Assembly (NCBI GenBank): GCA_029204225.1 | Contig: CM055103.1 | Span: 41,149,368 to 41,213,367, forward strand | DNA from: Diphasiastrum complanatum | Lineage: Eukaryota; Streptophyta; Lycopodiopsida; Lycopodiales; Lycopodiaceae | DNA length: 64,000 bases | Direction of reading: 5' to 3' | Shown: one piece after another, positions 1 to 10,726 of the stretch | Numbering within the stretch: position 1 is the stretch's first letter | How the letters are laid out: each line of letters starts with the position of its first letter | Notes under the pieces: model-generated | Told to the model about the DNA's origin: nothing | The model's input: the letters and a program-made list of their open reading frames with translations, nothing else | Databases searched by the model: none | Position numbers and translations under genes: made by a program

Positions 1-690
1 GGTACAAAAAGCTCAATAATTTTTGAAGTCTCTAGACTTCGTTCCTACTCAACTAGACTGTAATGTATATATAATAAGAATAGGAAGAAGTTTTGTGATT
101 CAGACTATTTTTGTGGATGACTCCCTGATGATAGGAAACTCCTTGATACTAATTAAGAAAACGAAGAGTCAGATATCTGCAAGTTATGAGATCACAGATT
201 TACGGGAAACAACTAAGTGCCTTGGACTGGAGATAAAAAAAGATCGAAATAGAGGAGTATTGCATCTGAGTCAATCTGAATACGCCGAAAAGGTGCTGAA
301 GCAGTACCGAATGATGGACTACAAAGAAAAGGCCACACCAATGATAGCTGGAGCCAGACTGACAAAGCATGATTGCCCAAACATAGTTGACAAAAGACAG
401 AGTATGGAAGGCATTCCATATCAAAATTTGATCGGTAGTATGATTTTTATTCACAATCTGTACTAGACCCAACTTGACCTTCTCTGTCTATGCATTAAGC
501 CAACTCTCTTCAAATCCTAGCATGGCGCACTGGCAAATGGTGAAACAGATTCTACAATATCTGAAGGGCACATGAAATGTGGGATTGACCTACAAAGCAG
601 ACAAAGAAAAAAAAATTGTTCGAGCTGCAATACTACAGTGATGCAAGCTGGGCAAGCTGCAAAGATGACATCAAATCTGTAATAGGCACA
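1..690 (+). pseudogene. Ty1/copia pol remnant (reverse transcriptase C-terminal part and start of RNase H)
   Basis: The plus strand reads as the 3' half of a copia reverse transcriptase, running off the left edge. The longest open stretch, 23-466, carries the FVDD catalytic box (around 110-121), the block TDLRETTKCLGLEIKKDR typical of copia RT, and SEYAEKVLKQYRM. Beyond the stop at 464-466 homology continues in shifted frames through LSQLSSNPSMAHW, ILQYLKGT and a YSDASW-like RNase H start near 640. It would synthesise cDNA from the element RNA. The frame is broken by stops and frameshifts, and the match ends abruptly near 690, where an opposite-strand copia fragment begins. Recognition as copia is firm; the family within copia is not determined. 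Confidence 0.85.
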
Positions 691-1755
691 AAAGGATAGA
701 TCGTTGTTGAATGTGATCTTGACTGTCCCTTTGCCTTCAACGCATATGGTGCTTGAATCTCCAAGGTAGATGAATTGATCTCTGTTGTAAGCTACATACT
801 CGATAAACCATTCCTTGCGAGAGGTCATGTGTCGAGTAGCGATGTTGTCCCGGTACCAGCTATCACAGTCTTCGTTGCTGCTGTTGTAAGCCATTAACAA
901 GTGTGCATCTTGCTCGTTGAATTCCGTTGCGTTGGAGGAGTTTGGCTACTATTGTTATTGCTTCTTTGTCTCGTTGTAGATGCAGATGCGACACTCCTTG
1001 ATGTCATGATTGGCTCTCTTGCAATATCTGCAGAAAAGCTTCTTGCACGATTCACCATGCACACCTTGAGTGTGAGGCTTCTGTTGTTGCTGTTGCACTT
1101 GATTCTTGCCCTTGGAATAGTCTTTCTTCTTGGTGTACAGGGCCATGGATTTGTTTTTGATGGATAGGCCACTGGTCTTTCTCCGCATTTCTTCTTGAAG
1201 AAGATGACCGATCACCTTTTGAAGAGTGAGGTCGGGTTGTGTGGAAATCATCACCAAAAAGTATTCATACGACTTTGGAAGAGAAGAAAACAAAGTCATA
1301 ACGACATCATCATCTTGAATAGCACATCCTACAGCTGATAACTGATCCATTAAAGATTTGAAGCTGTTGATGTGAGAAGTGATGGCAGTAGAATCAGACA
1401 TGCTAAGAGTAAAGAACTTCCTTCTAAGATGTGATCTAGTGGTTACACCATGAGTCTCATAGAGATTTGATAGCAAATCTAATGCATCCTTAGAGGTTTT
1501 GCATGTGGTAATGTGGGATATTTGGGAGTCGGCCAGATTGAGTGTGATACATGCTAAGGCCTTTTGATCTTTGATCTTCCATGTCTTTGCTTGATCACCA
1601 TCTTCTGGTTTCAGGTCAGAACCTTCTACTACATCCCAATATCAATCAACATCATCCGGAGTTTTAACTTTCAAATATAGAAGTTAGATCCATTGAACTT
1701 GTCAATGACTCTAACCTCGGTGGATGATGACGAAGAGTTACCAATACGAGACATG
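690..1755 (-). pseudogene. Ty1/copia gag-protease remnant
   Basis: On the minus strand a copia Gag starts near 1753 (MSRIGNSSSSSTEV, then DKFNGSNFYI) and runs, interrupted, to about 955. The best open part (1476-955) contains HLRRKFFTLSMSDSTAI, SFKSLMDQLSAVG and LPKSYEYFLVMI, the UBN2/retrotran_gag signature, followed by a CCHC zinc knuckle read as CRYCKRANHDIKEC. A protease-like piece follows at 900-690 (NIATRHMTSRKEWF, YLGDSSTICVEGKG), where the D(S/T)G-type catalytic motif is degenerate. There are in-frame stops near the gag start. The fragment lies directly inside its own primer-binding site, so this is the 5' end of a minus-strand element cut off in the protease and joined to the plus-strand pol fragment. 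Confidence 0.85.
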
Positions 1756-1802
1756 TTAATAGTAATACAAATAGAGCAGACTTAATCTCTCAGTTTATGT
1801 GA

Positions 1803-1822
1803 GCTATGCTCTGATACCAATC
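1803..1822 (-). other. copia primer-binding site
   Basis: Minus-strand reading gives TTGGTATCAGAGCATAGC. TGGTATCAGAGC is the standard plant copia priming sequence, complementary to the 3' end of initiator methionine tRNA. It sits about 50 bp upstream of the gag start. Confidence 0.8.
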
Positions 1823-2000
1823 TGATGGGGCAAGGGAGATAGAAGAACGTGAACGAAGTGACCTCATAATTTTTAACATCTGAGAGTTTGCCTTGAAGTA
1901 CTTTGGCAATGACTTCTTTAGATAAGAAAAGGATATATAAAACACTGTATATAAAGGTTTGATAGAAATTGGGCTCTCATGGATATGTGCACTCACATTC
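1823..2000 (-). mobile_element. partial 5' LTR of the minus-strand copia element
   Basis: The sequence just outside the primer-binding site should be LTR. On the minus strand it ends near CCCCATCA and contains TATA-like runs around 1930-1950. The outer LTR boundary could not be fixed, so the right limit is nominal. No matching second LTR was found. Confidence 0.5.
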
Positions 2001-2357
2001 ACCAAGGACGGCTATTAGAGTGGGAAAGCATAGGCCCGATTGGGGCTCGAAAAATGATTGGTGCAAAGGTGGAAGTTGAGCAAAGAAATGTTAATCTCAA
2101 TCGGTTTGTGCAACAAAGAGGATCTATGTCTCTTTGGAGCTATGTGGTCACACAGATCTTGGTTTGGAGACAAGTCAAATTTGCAAGTAAGTGTTTTTCT
2201 TTCTATTTCATTGTGAACAAATTGTGATTTTTGACATTTAAATTTTCGTTCTATTAGCTAATCATTGTTTGTTTGTGATTTTATATATTCATGATTTTGG
2301 AAGGCCTTCACCAAATTCAAGTAAAATATTGGGTATTGACAAGGATACTCGGCTCTC

Positions 2358-2733
2358 ATTAGGGGAGTTTTGAGCTTCAAAAAGACCCTTTAAAAATTCG
2401 TGCAAGATGTCTTTTATATTATTAAAATATTATAACACTAATATTTTTTACTTGCCATAAATTTTTAATCATAACTCAAAAGTACGTCATCTAAGATATC
2501 ATTGGAAAGCCCTTGTTGAGCGCTTTCCAATGCACCAAACTTTGCTAAATTTGGACTTACCACTAAAAAGTTATGCCATTTTTAGTGTGGAATCAAAATG
2601 TGAATTCAAAAAGTTACGTTACGTAGATTTCAAATTTGAGTGTTTTGATTGGTCCATGTGTAAAAAAAAATTAAAAAAATATATAAAAAGAATCTTTACA
2701 AAGGGTCTTTTTTGGATTTAGAACTCCTCTAAT
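2358..2733. mobile_element. MITE-like element, copy 1
   Basis: The unit starts ATTAGGGGAGTTTTGAGC and ends with GGATTTAGAACTCCTCTAAT, which are imperfect inverted copies (the inverted similarity runs about 30 bp, including AAAAAGACCC against GGGTCTTTTT). It has no coding capacity. A second copy lies at 8581-8961 and a truncated one at 7975-8319. Size (376 bp), AT richness and terminal inverted repeats fit a non-autonomous DNA transposon. The superfamily is not assigned because a clear target duplication was not seen. Confidence 0.75.
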
Positions 2734-3470
2734 GGTTTGATCATATGAGACAAAAAAGGGAAATTGCCATTGGTAAGAATTTCCAAATTTGTTTATGGAT
2801 GTTTGTGCTTTACAAATCACTAAATATCAAATTTGTTTAATCTATTGCTTATATTTTTTGAAATTTGTAGAGAGGATCCACATTAAGCGAACCGGTTGGA
2901 GAGGCTGATGAAAATAATCCATTAAAAGGCTTAGATGAAGTCAACAAGAGGATGAAAATGAAGATTCGTAATCAATCGAAGATAATTTAGCATCTCATCA
3001 TTTGACACTATTTTTTTATAATTATGTTATGTGATAGAAAAATTGGGCCTTTTGTTCAAAAACACACATCGCACCCCCCTCCCCTCCCACCATTTTTCAA
3101 ATCTATGTACCAACTTGTATAATGAATATAAACAACTTTTTGTTAGTTTTTACACAATTGTCTTTTAAATATTGATCTATATTTCATGTTAGCTCTATTA
3201 ATTTATTGTTATATCTAAAACAATCTAATGTAGTGGTTTTTAAAATTATGTTTGATTATGCAATCTATTTGTTTGTGCAATCTTACTATTTATTGATATT
3301 TGTCATTGTGTTTGACTCAACAAACATCTCCATGAAATTTCAATCACAACCATTGGAATACGATCTATTTATGAGCTTCTTAATACATACCCCATTGTCT
3401 CCCTTGGTGATTGTTGATAGTTGTCATTGATCTATACCAACACCACTTGAATTGGATATTACAATCTTGA
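2734..3470. other. AT-rich intergenic sequence
   Basis: No gene, element terminus or RNA gene recognised. Short open frames around 2880-3000 and 3206-3430 have AT-driven composition and no known motif. Confidence 0.5.
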
Positions 3471-3472
3471 CT

Positions 3473-3680
3473 AAATCTAATTTGAAATAAGCACCATTCT
3501 GGAATCCTCAATAAATTTAACTATAAACTACATACAGTCTAAAACTTTTATACATCTAACTTCTATTTACATACAATTCTGGTTTTTTTTAAACTTAGAC
3601 TAGCGACAATATGTTTACAATAGTCAAAAGATATAACTTAAATTTATCTCCAATTTAGAATATTTGGATCTAACATATAT
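3473..3680 (+). repeat. dispersed repeat A, copy 1
   Basis: This segment is a diverged direct copy of 18875-19090. Shared blocks in the same order include CTAAATCTAA, TTTAACTATAAA, ATACATCTAACTT, ACTTACATACAAT (diverged here) and ACAATAGTCA followed by AGATATAACTT. Both copies lie a few hundred bases upstream of a long CT tract. Likely an uncharacterised interspersed repeat or LTR piece. Confidence 0.65.
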
Positions 3681-3801
3681 TTAGTTTCAAAATGAATTAC
3701 AATCTTGATTGCATTTAACTTTCATACTACAATTCAAAAGAGTTCAACTATACAAATCTATAATCCAATAGAAGATGTGAATAATGAATTCCTAGCAAGC
3801 A

Positions 3802-3923
<122 letters not shown>

Positions 3924-3929
3924 TGTACA

Positions 3930-4970
3930 CACACACGTTGTCATGTGCCATACCTCTCAATCCAAGCCAAGCAAGCTAGAACAAGGAGGCAACCACAACA
4001 CCTATGCTGAAGAGAACCAAAGATGAAGAATACCCACAAGCTACCACAAAGCTCATATCAAAGTGAAGCTCAAAAGGAGATGGATTCCATAACGGGGAGT
4101 GAGGAGTACATGAATTCATGTGACGAGGCACATGAGACCTAGCAAGATCAAGATCCCAGATGGAGCTTCTAGTTTTCTCAATTGCAAATGAGCCAAAAGA
4201 TTCCAAAACTGACGTCTCTTGCCTACTTATAGACAAGTCCCATCACTTAAGTAAGCATAACTATCCTAAAGATATTTAGCCCTTTTAAGTCATATAGCAT
4301 TCAATTTCATCAGCAAGGCAATCAAAATACTGACATTGTGGTCCCCTTGTGTAAATAATTTGGAAGCATATGAGCTTCATTGAGTTTCTTGGTGGCATTC
4401 AAATTGCGCTATTATTGAAACATACAAAGAAAATTAAAACTAAAACACAACAAAAAGTCAAGCTATATTCCAAAAACTTATAAAAATTCTCACATAGGAA
4501 GTTGACATGATGTCCAACATTTAACCTATATAAGTCTTTCTTTAGCTTGTCTCACATATGATAGATGAAAGTAGCCTAGGTCTACAAAGTGATGCTTAAA
4601 ACCATTTCATGAGTCTAGTGGATGCAATCCTCGGTGTCGACTGATTCTTCTAGGACTTGTGCTCGTAGAATCCTTGTTGCCAAATCCTTGCTCATTATCA
4701 AGAGACCTTGTTGTCCACTGCCAAAATATAAGTTTTTCTACAATCATACACCTCAATCTTGGTGACTTTGATGGTGGTTTGTTGCCTTGAAAAAGTTACA
4801 GCCTTCTTTTAAGAGCTTGCTATAACAATGTAAACGGGTATCATCACACGAAAATTTAAGTAGAGATTAAGCATATTGATTGCAGAGATGCCTAGTTTGA
4901 TGACCAAATGGACAAATTCGTTGAAGCGTTACGGTGTAGTACCAATGTCAGACTAACAGGTTAAAACTTG
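3930..4970. other. intergenic sequence, possible 3' part of the Chibby-like gene
   Basis: No complete gene seen. Any further 3' exon of the minus-strand gene at 4972-5521 would lie here. A segment around 4640-4740 on the minus strand has an acceptor-like end (TTGGCAG) followed by a short open frame, but it matches nothing I can name. Confidence 0.4.
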
Positions 4971-4971
4971 C

Positions 4972-5521
4972 CATTTCTAATAGAAGCTGGTATTTGAAAT
5001 CTAGAAGATTCAACTTCTCCTTCAAGGTGCTCATTTCCTGTGCTTGTCTCGCGTATTTATCGACTTCTTTTCTCTGCAGACGTACAGCAAAGAGATAAGT
5101 CAGTCATTACAATTTACCAAAAATATCACGTGGCTTACAATGGGAAATATAGATTTAGAAGATGGTAGTATCATCCCTACAAATTGAAGTTATAGTCGTT
5201 ACTGAGAATATGCTTGAATTAATCTGAAGCTATACCAGCTTGCGCTTCTCCATACGGAGGTTTTTAACTTCACCATGCAGACCTCCTTCTGTCATGGGAA
5301 GACCAGGATCTGAAATAAAAATACGACTTATTCCATAGAGTACTATTGCAAACAGTGAACAAATTTTAAATGAGTACGCGTATTGGCATAGCCTGCACGT
5401 CCTACCTCCAGTCCATTGGCCATTGTCAAACGTGAATTTGTGATTATCTAGATTCAGAACTATGGGCCCCAGCTTTTCCAATTCTTGCATCGTCTGTTCT
5501 GACCTTGGCAACCTCTTTCGT
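4972..5521 (-). CDS. Chibby-like coiled-coil protein (three exons seen, partial)
   Basis: Three minus-strand exons join in frame: 5521-5406, 5309-5236 and 5073-4972, with acceptors TGCAG, TTCAG and TGCAG and donors G|GTAGG, G|GTATAG and a probable GC donor G|GCAAGT. The spliced peptide (about 98 residues) reads RSEQTMQELEKLG, then LNLDNHKFTFDNGQWTG, a short glycine-bearing linker (DPGLPMTEGG), EVKNLRMEKRKL, and a heptad-rich tail ending LLDFKYQLLLEM. This order parallels Chibby: a conserved strand block ending in F(E/D)NGQW, then a leucine coiled coil ending in LKVDxLLDML. In animals Chibby binds distal-appendage and basal-body proteins and beta-catenin; in plants a role in sperm basal bodies would be inference. 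The start exon and C-terminus were not found, so the gene may be incomplete here. It is not obviously mutated. Confidence 0.6.
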
Positions 5522-5899
5522 CTGCATTTTGCAACATTATGATAGCGTGATCAGCATGCATGTTGAAGACATTACCTACTCTATTATAAACATGCAAACC
5601 AAAACAATCAGGTTGGATCGTGATAACCTAAAGATCCCCATGACAAGTACGCGATGGAGAAAAGATCGGTGAAGGTCTCCAATAAGCCCCGTTTTGATTA
5701 ATCTTGTGGGCCTCTCAGGCCTTTCGCGATCCGGGATCAACACAACAGAACTAAGCTGAAACAACGCTTTATGGCAATATCAATTGCCCCATAACTGATG
5801 AGATCAGTAGTTCATTCGCCCTCATGAGAAATGCAGGCTTGCCAAATGACAAGCTTTAACTGTGTACATTTTGCTCGAGAGAATGCCAAAGCGAGCTCG

Positions 5900-5903
<4 letters not shown>

Positions 5904-5940
<37 letters not shown>
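5904..5940. repeat. (GA)n microsatellite, about 37 bp
   Basis: GAGAGA run following GCTCGATC, upstream (on the minus strand) of the Chibby-like exons, possibly in its promoter or 5' UTR. Confidence 0.9.
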
Positions 5941-5942
<2 letters not shown>

Positions 5943-6107
5943 CGAGAGAGCAGTTGGCCGTTAATGTAATGGGAAGTTCGTGTGAAGCCGCAGGCATACA
6001 AATGCTCTCCTCTTTTCATTGCCATAAAACGAGAATTTCACCTTTCAAGCATCGCACTTGAGGCCAGTTTTCAAACCTGCCCTTCAAGGTTGATATCTGA
6101 ATGTATA

Positions 6108-6190
6108 GGGGAAGGCCCTGTCGAGGGCCTTCCCCAATTTAAGGCCCTGGCCCGAGGGCGCCCAGGGCGGCCTTAAATCGGGGAAGGCTC
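6108..6190. repeat. GC-rich double inverted repeat
   Basis: GGGGAAGGCCCT (6108-6119) and AGGGCCTTCCCC (6124-6135) form a perfect 12-bp stem with a 4-base loop. A second stem follows from TTTAAGGCC with its complement GGCCTTAAA around 6138-6177, enclosing CTGGCCC/GGGCGCCCAG. The GC-rich block stands out against AT-rich flanks. It could be a fold-back transposon end or a structured RNA; a related GC-rich block lies at 58115-58260. Confidence 0.8.
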
Positions 6191-6199
6191 GAGGAGGGG

Positions 6200-7970
6200 G
6201 GCTTTCCCAGCGTAAAGCATTTTAAAAAAAATTACCCTCTGAAACTTTCAAAAAGTTACTTCTCCTACGAGTTTTTACTCTTCCGCAGCTATTTTTCGAA
6301 GAAGATCTTTGCCAGAGTTCTACAAACACTTTCGAATCCTTATTAGCATGGCATCATCAAGTGAAGCGATCATCCTTCTTAGGCGATGGGGAGAATGGCA
6401 TACATTCCGTCTTTGATACTTGTTTGATGGATCATAAAACTGAAACAGTTGGCCCTAGAACTTGGAATGTTTTGGAAGGAAAGAATGTTCTTCTGGATCT
6501 TAAAGTTTTAGATGTACAGTTGTTCTTGCAGATTGGATATTAGCAGAATGATGCCCACTGCAATAGCGATGCCATAGCCCAACCCAACCTGCCTCAGTGC
6601 TTGGTCTGCCATGGTTGTTATGTCATTGCCAGTCATCTCTGCTGGTGCTATGCTTTTGAAGTCATTTCTTCAGTTTATCAGCTTTCGGAGGCTTCTGTCA
6701 GATCTTATGAGGATCTAGCTACATCTCTGCACTTTCCCTGATCACTTAGAGGTGACACTGTGATTGGAGTCAAAGGAGTACGTTCAATATCTACTCACAT
6801 GAGACATGGATTGAGCTTCTACACCTTGTTCTGATTTTGAAAATTCATGCCATTTTACCTCATAGCTCATAGATCATTGGAGTCTTTCAGTTAATAGGTC
6901 ATAGATTATGCTCAGGTTGAGAAGATAGAGTTTTTTTATGCAGTTCATAGAATTTTCACAGTAGTTTTTACGGTAGGTCAAATTTTTTTTACGTAAGGTA
7001 ATAAACTTTACATTTGGTAAAAATAATTTTCACTTTACCTATGTCATAAAACGGTCTGTGTAAGGTTCCTCTGATGTGCCAAGTTTGTTATGCAAGTATT
7101 TCCCTGGGCAGCTGTCAAATTCTGCCAATTAAGATTGCTTCTGGATACACAGCAATCTTTTTCAAGTGCTTTACGAATCAGTAAAGCTTCATTTCAAAGG
7201 ACAATTCCTTTGTGAATTGTTACCATAAGTAAAGTGCCACTCTAAAATTTCCTTTGTATATCCAGGAATGCATGAATGGCACAATTATGTTTGACTAAAA
7301 CTAGACTTCATTAAATGAACCTTACAAATGTGTAATATGAACCTTAAGTAGTCATCTTCACAAAGTGAACCTATTAATCTGAAAGCGAAATAGAGCAAGA
7401 TTGAAAAGGTTTTTTTAAAAACAATGCACGTGAGCTCATCAAGGATGAGTTTGTATTTCTATAACATGTCAAGAAACACACGTTCTGAAATTTGATGTGT
7501 CACAAAAAGCTTGCTAGAAAATTGTAACAGAGATCCATTCATGATGGCTTCTTATTTTCATGAGAGTTCCCCAAATATGATCTCAACCTCCAATCATGTT
7601 AGATCTAAGGTCACATGTATCAAGAATATCAAAACTACTTGAAAATAGGAGTTCAATCAGCTTCATCCCTTGAGTTGTGCTTGCCCAATAAGTTTCTCAA
7701 TGCCTTGCTCCCATGCCAGGTGAATTCTCAAACCAAAAGACAGGTTTAGGATCTTAACAAGGTGATCTGGAGTATCAAGATCAGTTTGGAAAAAAAAAAT
7801 TGCATTTCAAATACTACAGTGATTTTCAACGCTTATTTTTCATTTTTTTTGAAAGATAGAATCAACAATGGGGCATGGGGCAAGCAAAACCCTCTAGCCT
7901 CAGGTCCACCTTCAGACCTCGGAATAAGCCTCGTAACTTTGAACATGCTTTTAAGAGTCTTATAGCAGGG
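6200..7970. other. intergenic sequence without a recognised gene
   Basis: A 60-codon open stretch at 6361-6543 (KRSSFLGDGENGIHSVFDTC) looks protein-like but matches no family I know and has no clear splice partner. The rest is AT-rich and unassigned. Confidence 0.4.
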
Positions 7971-7974
7971 GTTT

Positions 7975-8319
7975 GAACGGTAGCTCAGAAGTAGGTCATT
8001 TTGAGTACCATTGAAAAACTTTCGTAGAGTGCTTTCCAACGATATAATTCTTGTCTCAATTAGAACTAAGGTTAAAAAAGTTATACTAATTTTACTGATA
8101 AATTGCATATTATACTATGGATAACATGTCATGCTTGCGGACTGCCTCCGACATCGAATTTTATAGTATTATTAAAAAAACTTTTTTTCAATTTTAATGA
8201 GCTACATTACATAGATTTCAAATTTGCGTGTTTTGATTGGTCCATGTTAAGAAACTTTTGAGAAAAAATATAAAGAGAATATTTACAAAAGTTTTTTTTT
8301 GGATTTAGAACTCCTCTAA
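7975..8319. mobile_element. MITE-like element, truncated copy
   Basis: The right terminus GGATTTAGAACTCCTCTAA and the inner blocks (TTTCAAATTTG.GTGTTTTGATTGGTCCATG and GCTTTCCAACGA) match the copies at 2358-2733 and 8581-8961. The left terminus is missing or strongly diverged. Confidence 0.6.
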
Positions 8320-8580
8320 CGATTTGTGTACTCACATGCGTCGACTTTTTGTTTGATGTCGATTGATTGAATAATAAAGTACAATTGCATCTATGAGCAA
8401 TGTGATTAATATTAGAATAAGTTGCAATACACCAATCTATATTACTTATTCATTTGCTAATTCATCTATAAAATTTGTCACGTCATCATTCGACAAATAT
8501 GCCAAACCAAATGAGTCTATATCTAATTCTACCAAGATATCTCCTTTAGCTTCGTTATTAATAAGTTGATATTCACAAGC

Positions 8581-8961
8581 ATTAGGGGAGTTTTGAGCTC
8601 CAAAAAGACCCTTTAAGAATTCGTGCAAAGATCCCTTTTGTATTATTAAAATATTAAAACACTATTTTTAACTAATACCTTTGACTTGCAATAACTTTTT
8701 AATCGTAGCTCAAAAGTATGTCATGTAACTTATCATTGGATAGCGCTCATTGAGGGCTTTCCAACGAAGCAAAATTCCACTAAAATCGGACTTACCACTA
8801 AAGACTTATGCCATTTTTAATGTGGAATCAAAATGTGGACTCAAAAAGTTACATTACGTAGATTTCAAATTTGAGTGTTTGGTCCATATGTAAGAAAATT
8901 TGAGAAAAACTATAAAGAGAATCTTTACAAAGGTCATTTTTGGATTTAGAACTCCTCTAAT
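8581..8961. mobile_element. MITE-like element, copy 2
   Basis: Same orientation as the copy at 2358-2733, with start ATTAGGGGAGTTTTGAGC and end AGAACTCCTCTAAT. It shares the inner blocks TTTTTAATCGTAGCTCAAAAG and GATTTCAAATTTGAGTGTTT (partial). No coding capacity. Confidence 0.75.
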
Positions 8962-9549
8962 GCTAATGGTGATGGTGATGACAAGAACGATCGAGAAGTT
9001 GTGTCGTGTGATGTCAATCCATCTAGTGATGATTCATCACGATCAAAATCATCATTTTCTTGTGAAGCATGCACATCCTCTGAAAATGTGTCATTTTCAT
9101 CATCACAATATTGTTCAGGTACATCAATTTCTAACTGCATGTCCTCCATGACATCTCTATCCTCAGAAATTCTTTTACTTCAATGAGCAACTTAGATCAC
9201 GTATCATCGTCTAGGATCCGAATGGTTGGGGTGAAAGACCATCTACAATTGATCTATGTTACCATAAACATTAACTCGTAATTAGTATCTATGTTATAAT
9301 TGCTTGGGTATACACAAATACAATTTTTGTATATTAATTGACATAAAAATAGCATTGACTACTTGAATACATATACGTACCTGCTCACATTGTTGAGGAC
9401 AAGCAAATGTATACGTACCTGCAACAAATTGTGGACATGCGTTCAAAGCATAAACGGACAGAAGCTGAGATTTGGGCTATGTCCCAGTCTTGCCAAGCTC
9501 TCCTAAACCTGATGTTGACTCCAGAATTTTTTATCGGATAGAAGAAAGA

Positions 9550-10080
9550 CACACATTAAGATGTGGTCTTAGCCTGGTTAGATCGATGGACGTCGTATTT
9601 TTCCATGCACGATCTACCAGATAGCTCGTGTATTTCGATGGCCATCATGTTTTTACGTGGTAAGGCGTATTCTTGGTGGCAAGATCTTAAAGAGCGAGCT
9701 ATGGTCCCAACTACTTGGGATGACTTCTAGGTAGCCTTTAAGACTGCCTTTATGCCTTTCCTGGACGATTTTGAATACTATCGTCGATTTGCCACGTTGC
9801 AAATGGGGACAAAGCCCTTGGACGTCTACTTGCAAGACTTCCAAGAGGCTGCTTCACGGTTCTTTAACTGCATAGATGAGGTACTCCTTAAGCTGCATTT
9901 CATTTTGGGCTTGCCCAAGCAATATCAGTTGGAGGTATGCCGTAATCAGCATTTCATTTTGGGCTTGCCCAAGGAAACAGTTTGTAGAAATTGGGCTTGC
10001 CATTTCATTTTTGGCCTGCCCAAGGAAACAGTTTGTAGATATTGTTGTTTAAATACTGTAGATGGACCTCACGATCTCAT
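9550..10080 (+). pseudogene. gypsy Gag (retrotrans_gag domain)
   Basis: The frame gives WWQDLKERA, WDDF(stop)VAFKTAFMP, YYRRFATLQMGTKPLDVY and QDFQEAASRFFN, the capsid-like signature of plant gypsy Gag, which packages element RNA. A stop at 9728-9730 replaces the Trp expected after WDDF. Downstream, where a zinc knuckle should lie, the sequence instead repeats the peptide HF.GLPKETVCR three times (see 9896-10045). No intact CCHC box is visible. Earlier codons (9440-9550) are only weakly gag-like. Confidence 0.8.
9896..10045 (+). repeat. in-frame tandem triplication within gypsy gag
   Basis: Three units begin CATTTCATTTT at 9896, 9950 and 10001 (periods 54 and 51 bp). Each contains GGGCTTGCCCAAG or a close variant; units two and three also share GGAAACAGTTTGTAGA. 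The copies keep the reading frame. Confidence 0.85.
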
Positions 10081-10723
10081 TCGCATGAGTGGGTTCATAG
10101 GTAGCCAACCTGTGAGTATGTTGTTTGACGACGGTTCTACGCATATTTTTATTATTGCTAAGTTGGTGCAGAAGCTGCAGTTGGCAACCGCACCAAGTGA
10201 CCACAAGTATGTGGTTAGGATGACAACTCGTGGGGAGCAGCAGGTTTGGGACCACTTTGTCCCTCACGTGCCGTTGAAGATTCAAGACTATGTAGATAGT
10301 TTATCCTTTCATGTCATGAATCTAGATAAGGTGGATTTAATCCTAGGAAAAGAGTGGTTTTATGCTAGGAATGAGTCCTTAAAGAAAGACTATGTATCTC
10401 ATTGTATTTCTTTCTTGCATAATGACTCATGGGTTTGTCTTAAAGGCGATGAGCCTGATCTACCTTTTGTAACTGCTCATGAAGCGAATCAATGTATTTT
10501 AAATTCCGAGTATTTTTTGTATTTATGTTATTTGAAAGATGAATCTTACATAGAAGCTTTTAGTACTCATAATGTCAATGTTGATGTATCGCCTTTCCCT
10601 AAAGCTTTGTCTTTTTCTGATTATAATTTAGAATCTTTGCCTGAGGGCAAAATCCTTAAGAGACTTAGGGAGGAATATAGTGATATATTCCCTGAGCAGT
10701 TGCCTAAGGGTCTTCCCCCCTCA
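10080..10723 (+). pseudogene. gypsy aspartic protease and linker
   Basis: The protein runs MSGFIGSQPVSMLFDDGSTHIFI, the retropepsin-like fold in which the catalytic Asp-Ser/Thr-Gly appears as DDGSTH, followed by LGKEWFYARN. The linker then leads to YSDIFPEQLPKGLPPS, the standard boundary ahead of gypsy RT, where a TGA (10724-10726) replaces an expected Arg codon before GVDHHIDLLP. It would cleave the Gag-Pol polyprotein. Confidence 0.8.
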
Positions 10724-10726
10724 TGA

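Noticed and set aside
901-1167. A hydrophobic, leucine-rich plus-strand frame resembling a membrane protein
   Set aside because: It is the reverse strand of the copia Gag-zinc-knuckle region, rich in Gln and Lys codons.
5576-5764. The 62-codon minus-strand frame as first exon of the Chibby-like gene
   Set aside because: Its residues (ERPERPTRLIKTGLIG) do not resemble the Chibby N-terminus, and no phase-matching donor is clear; left open.
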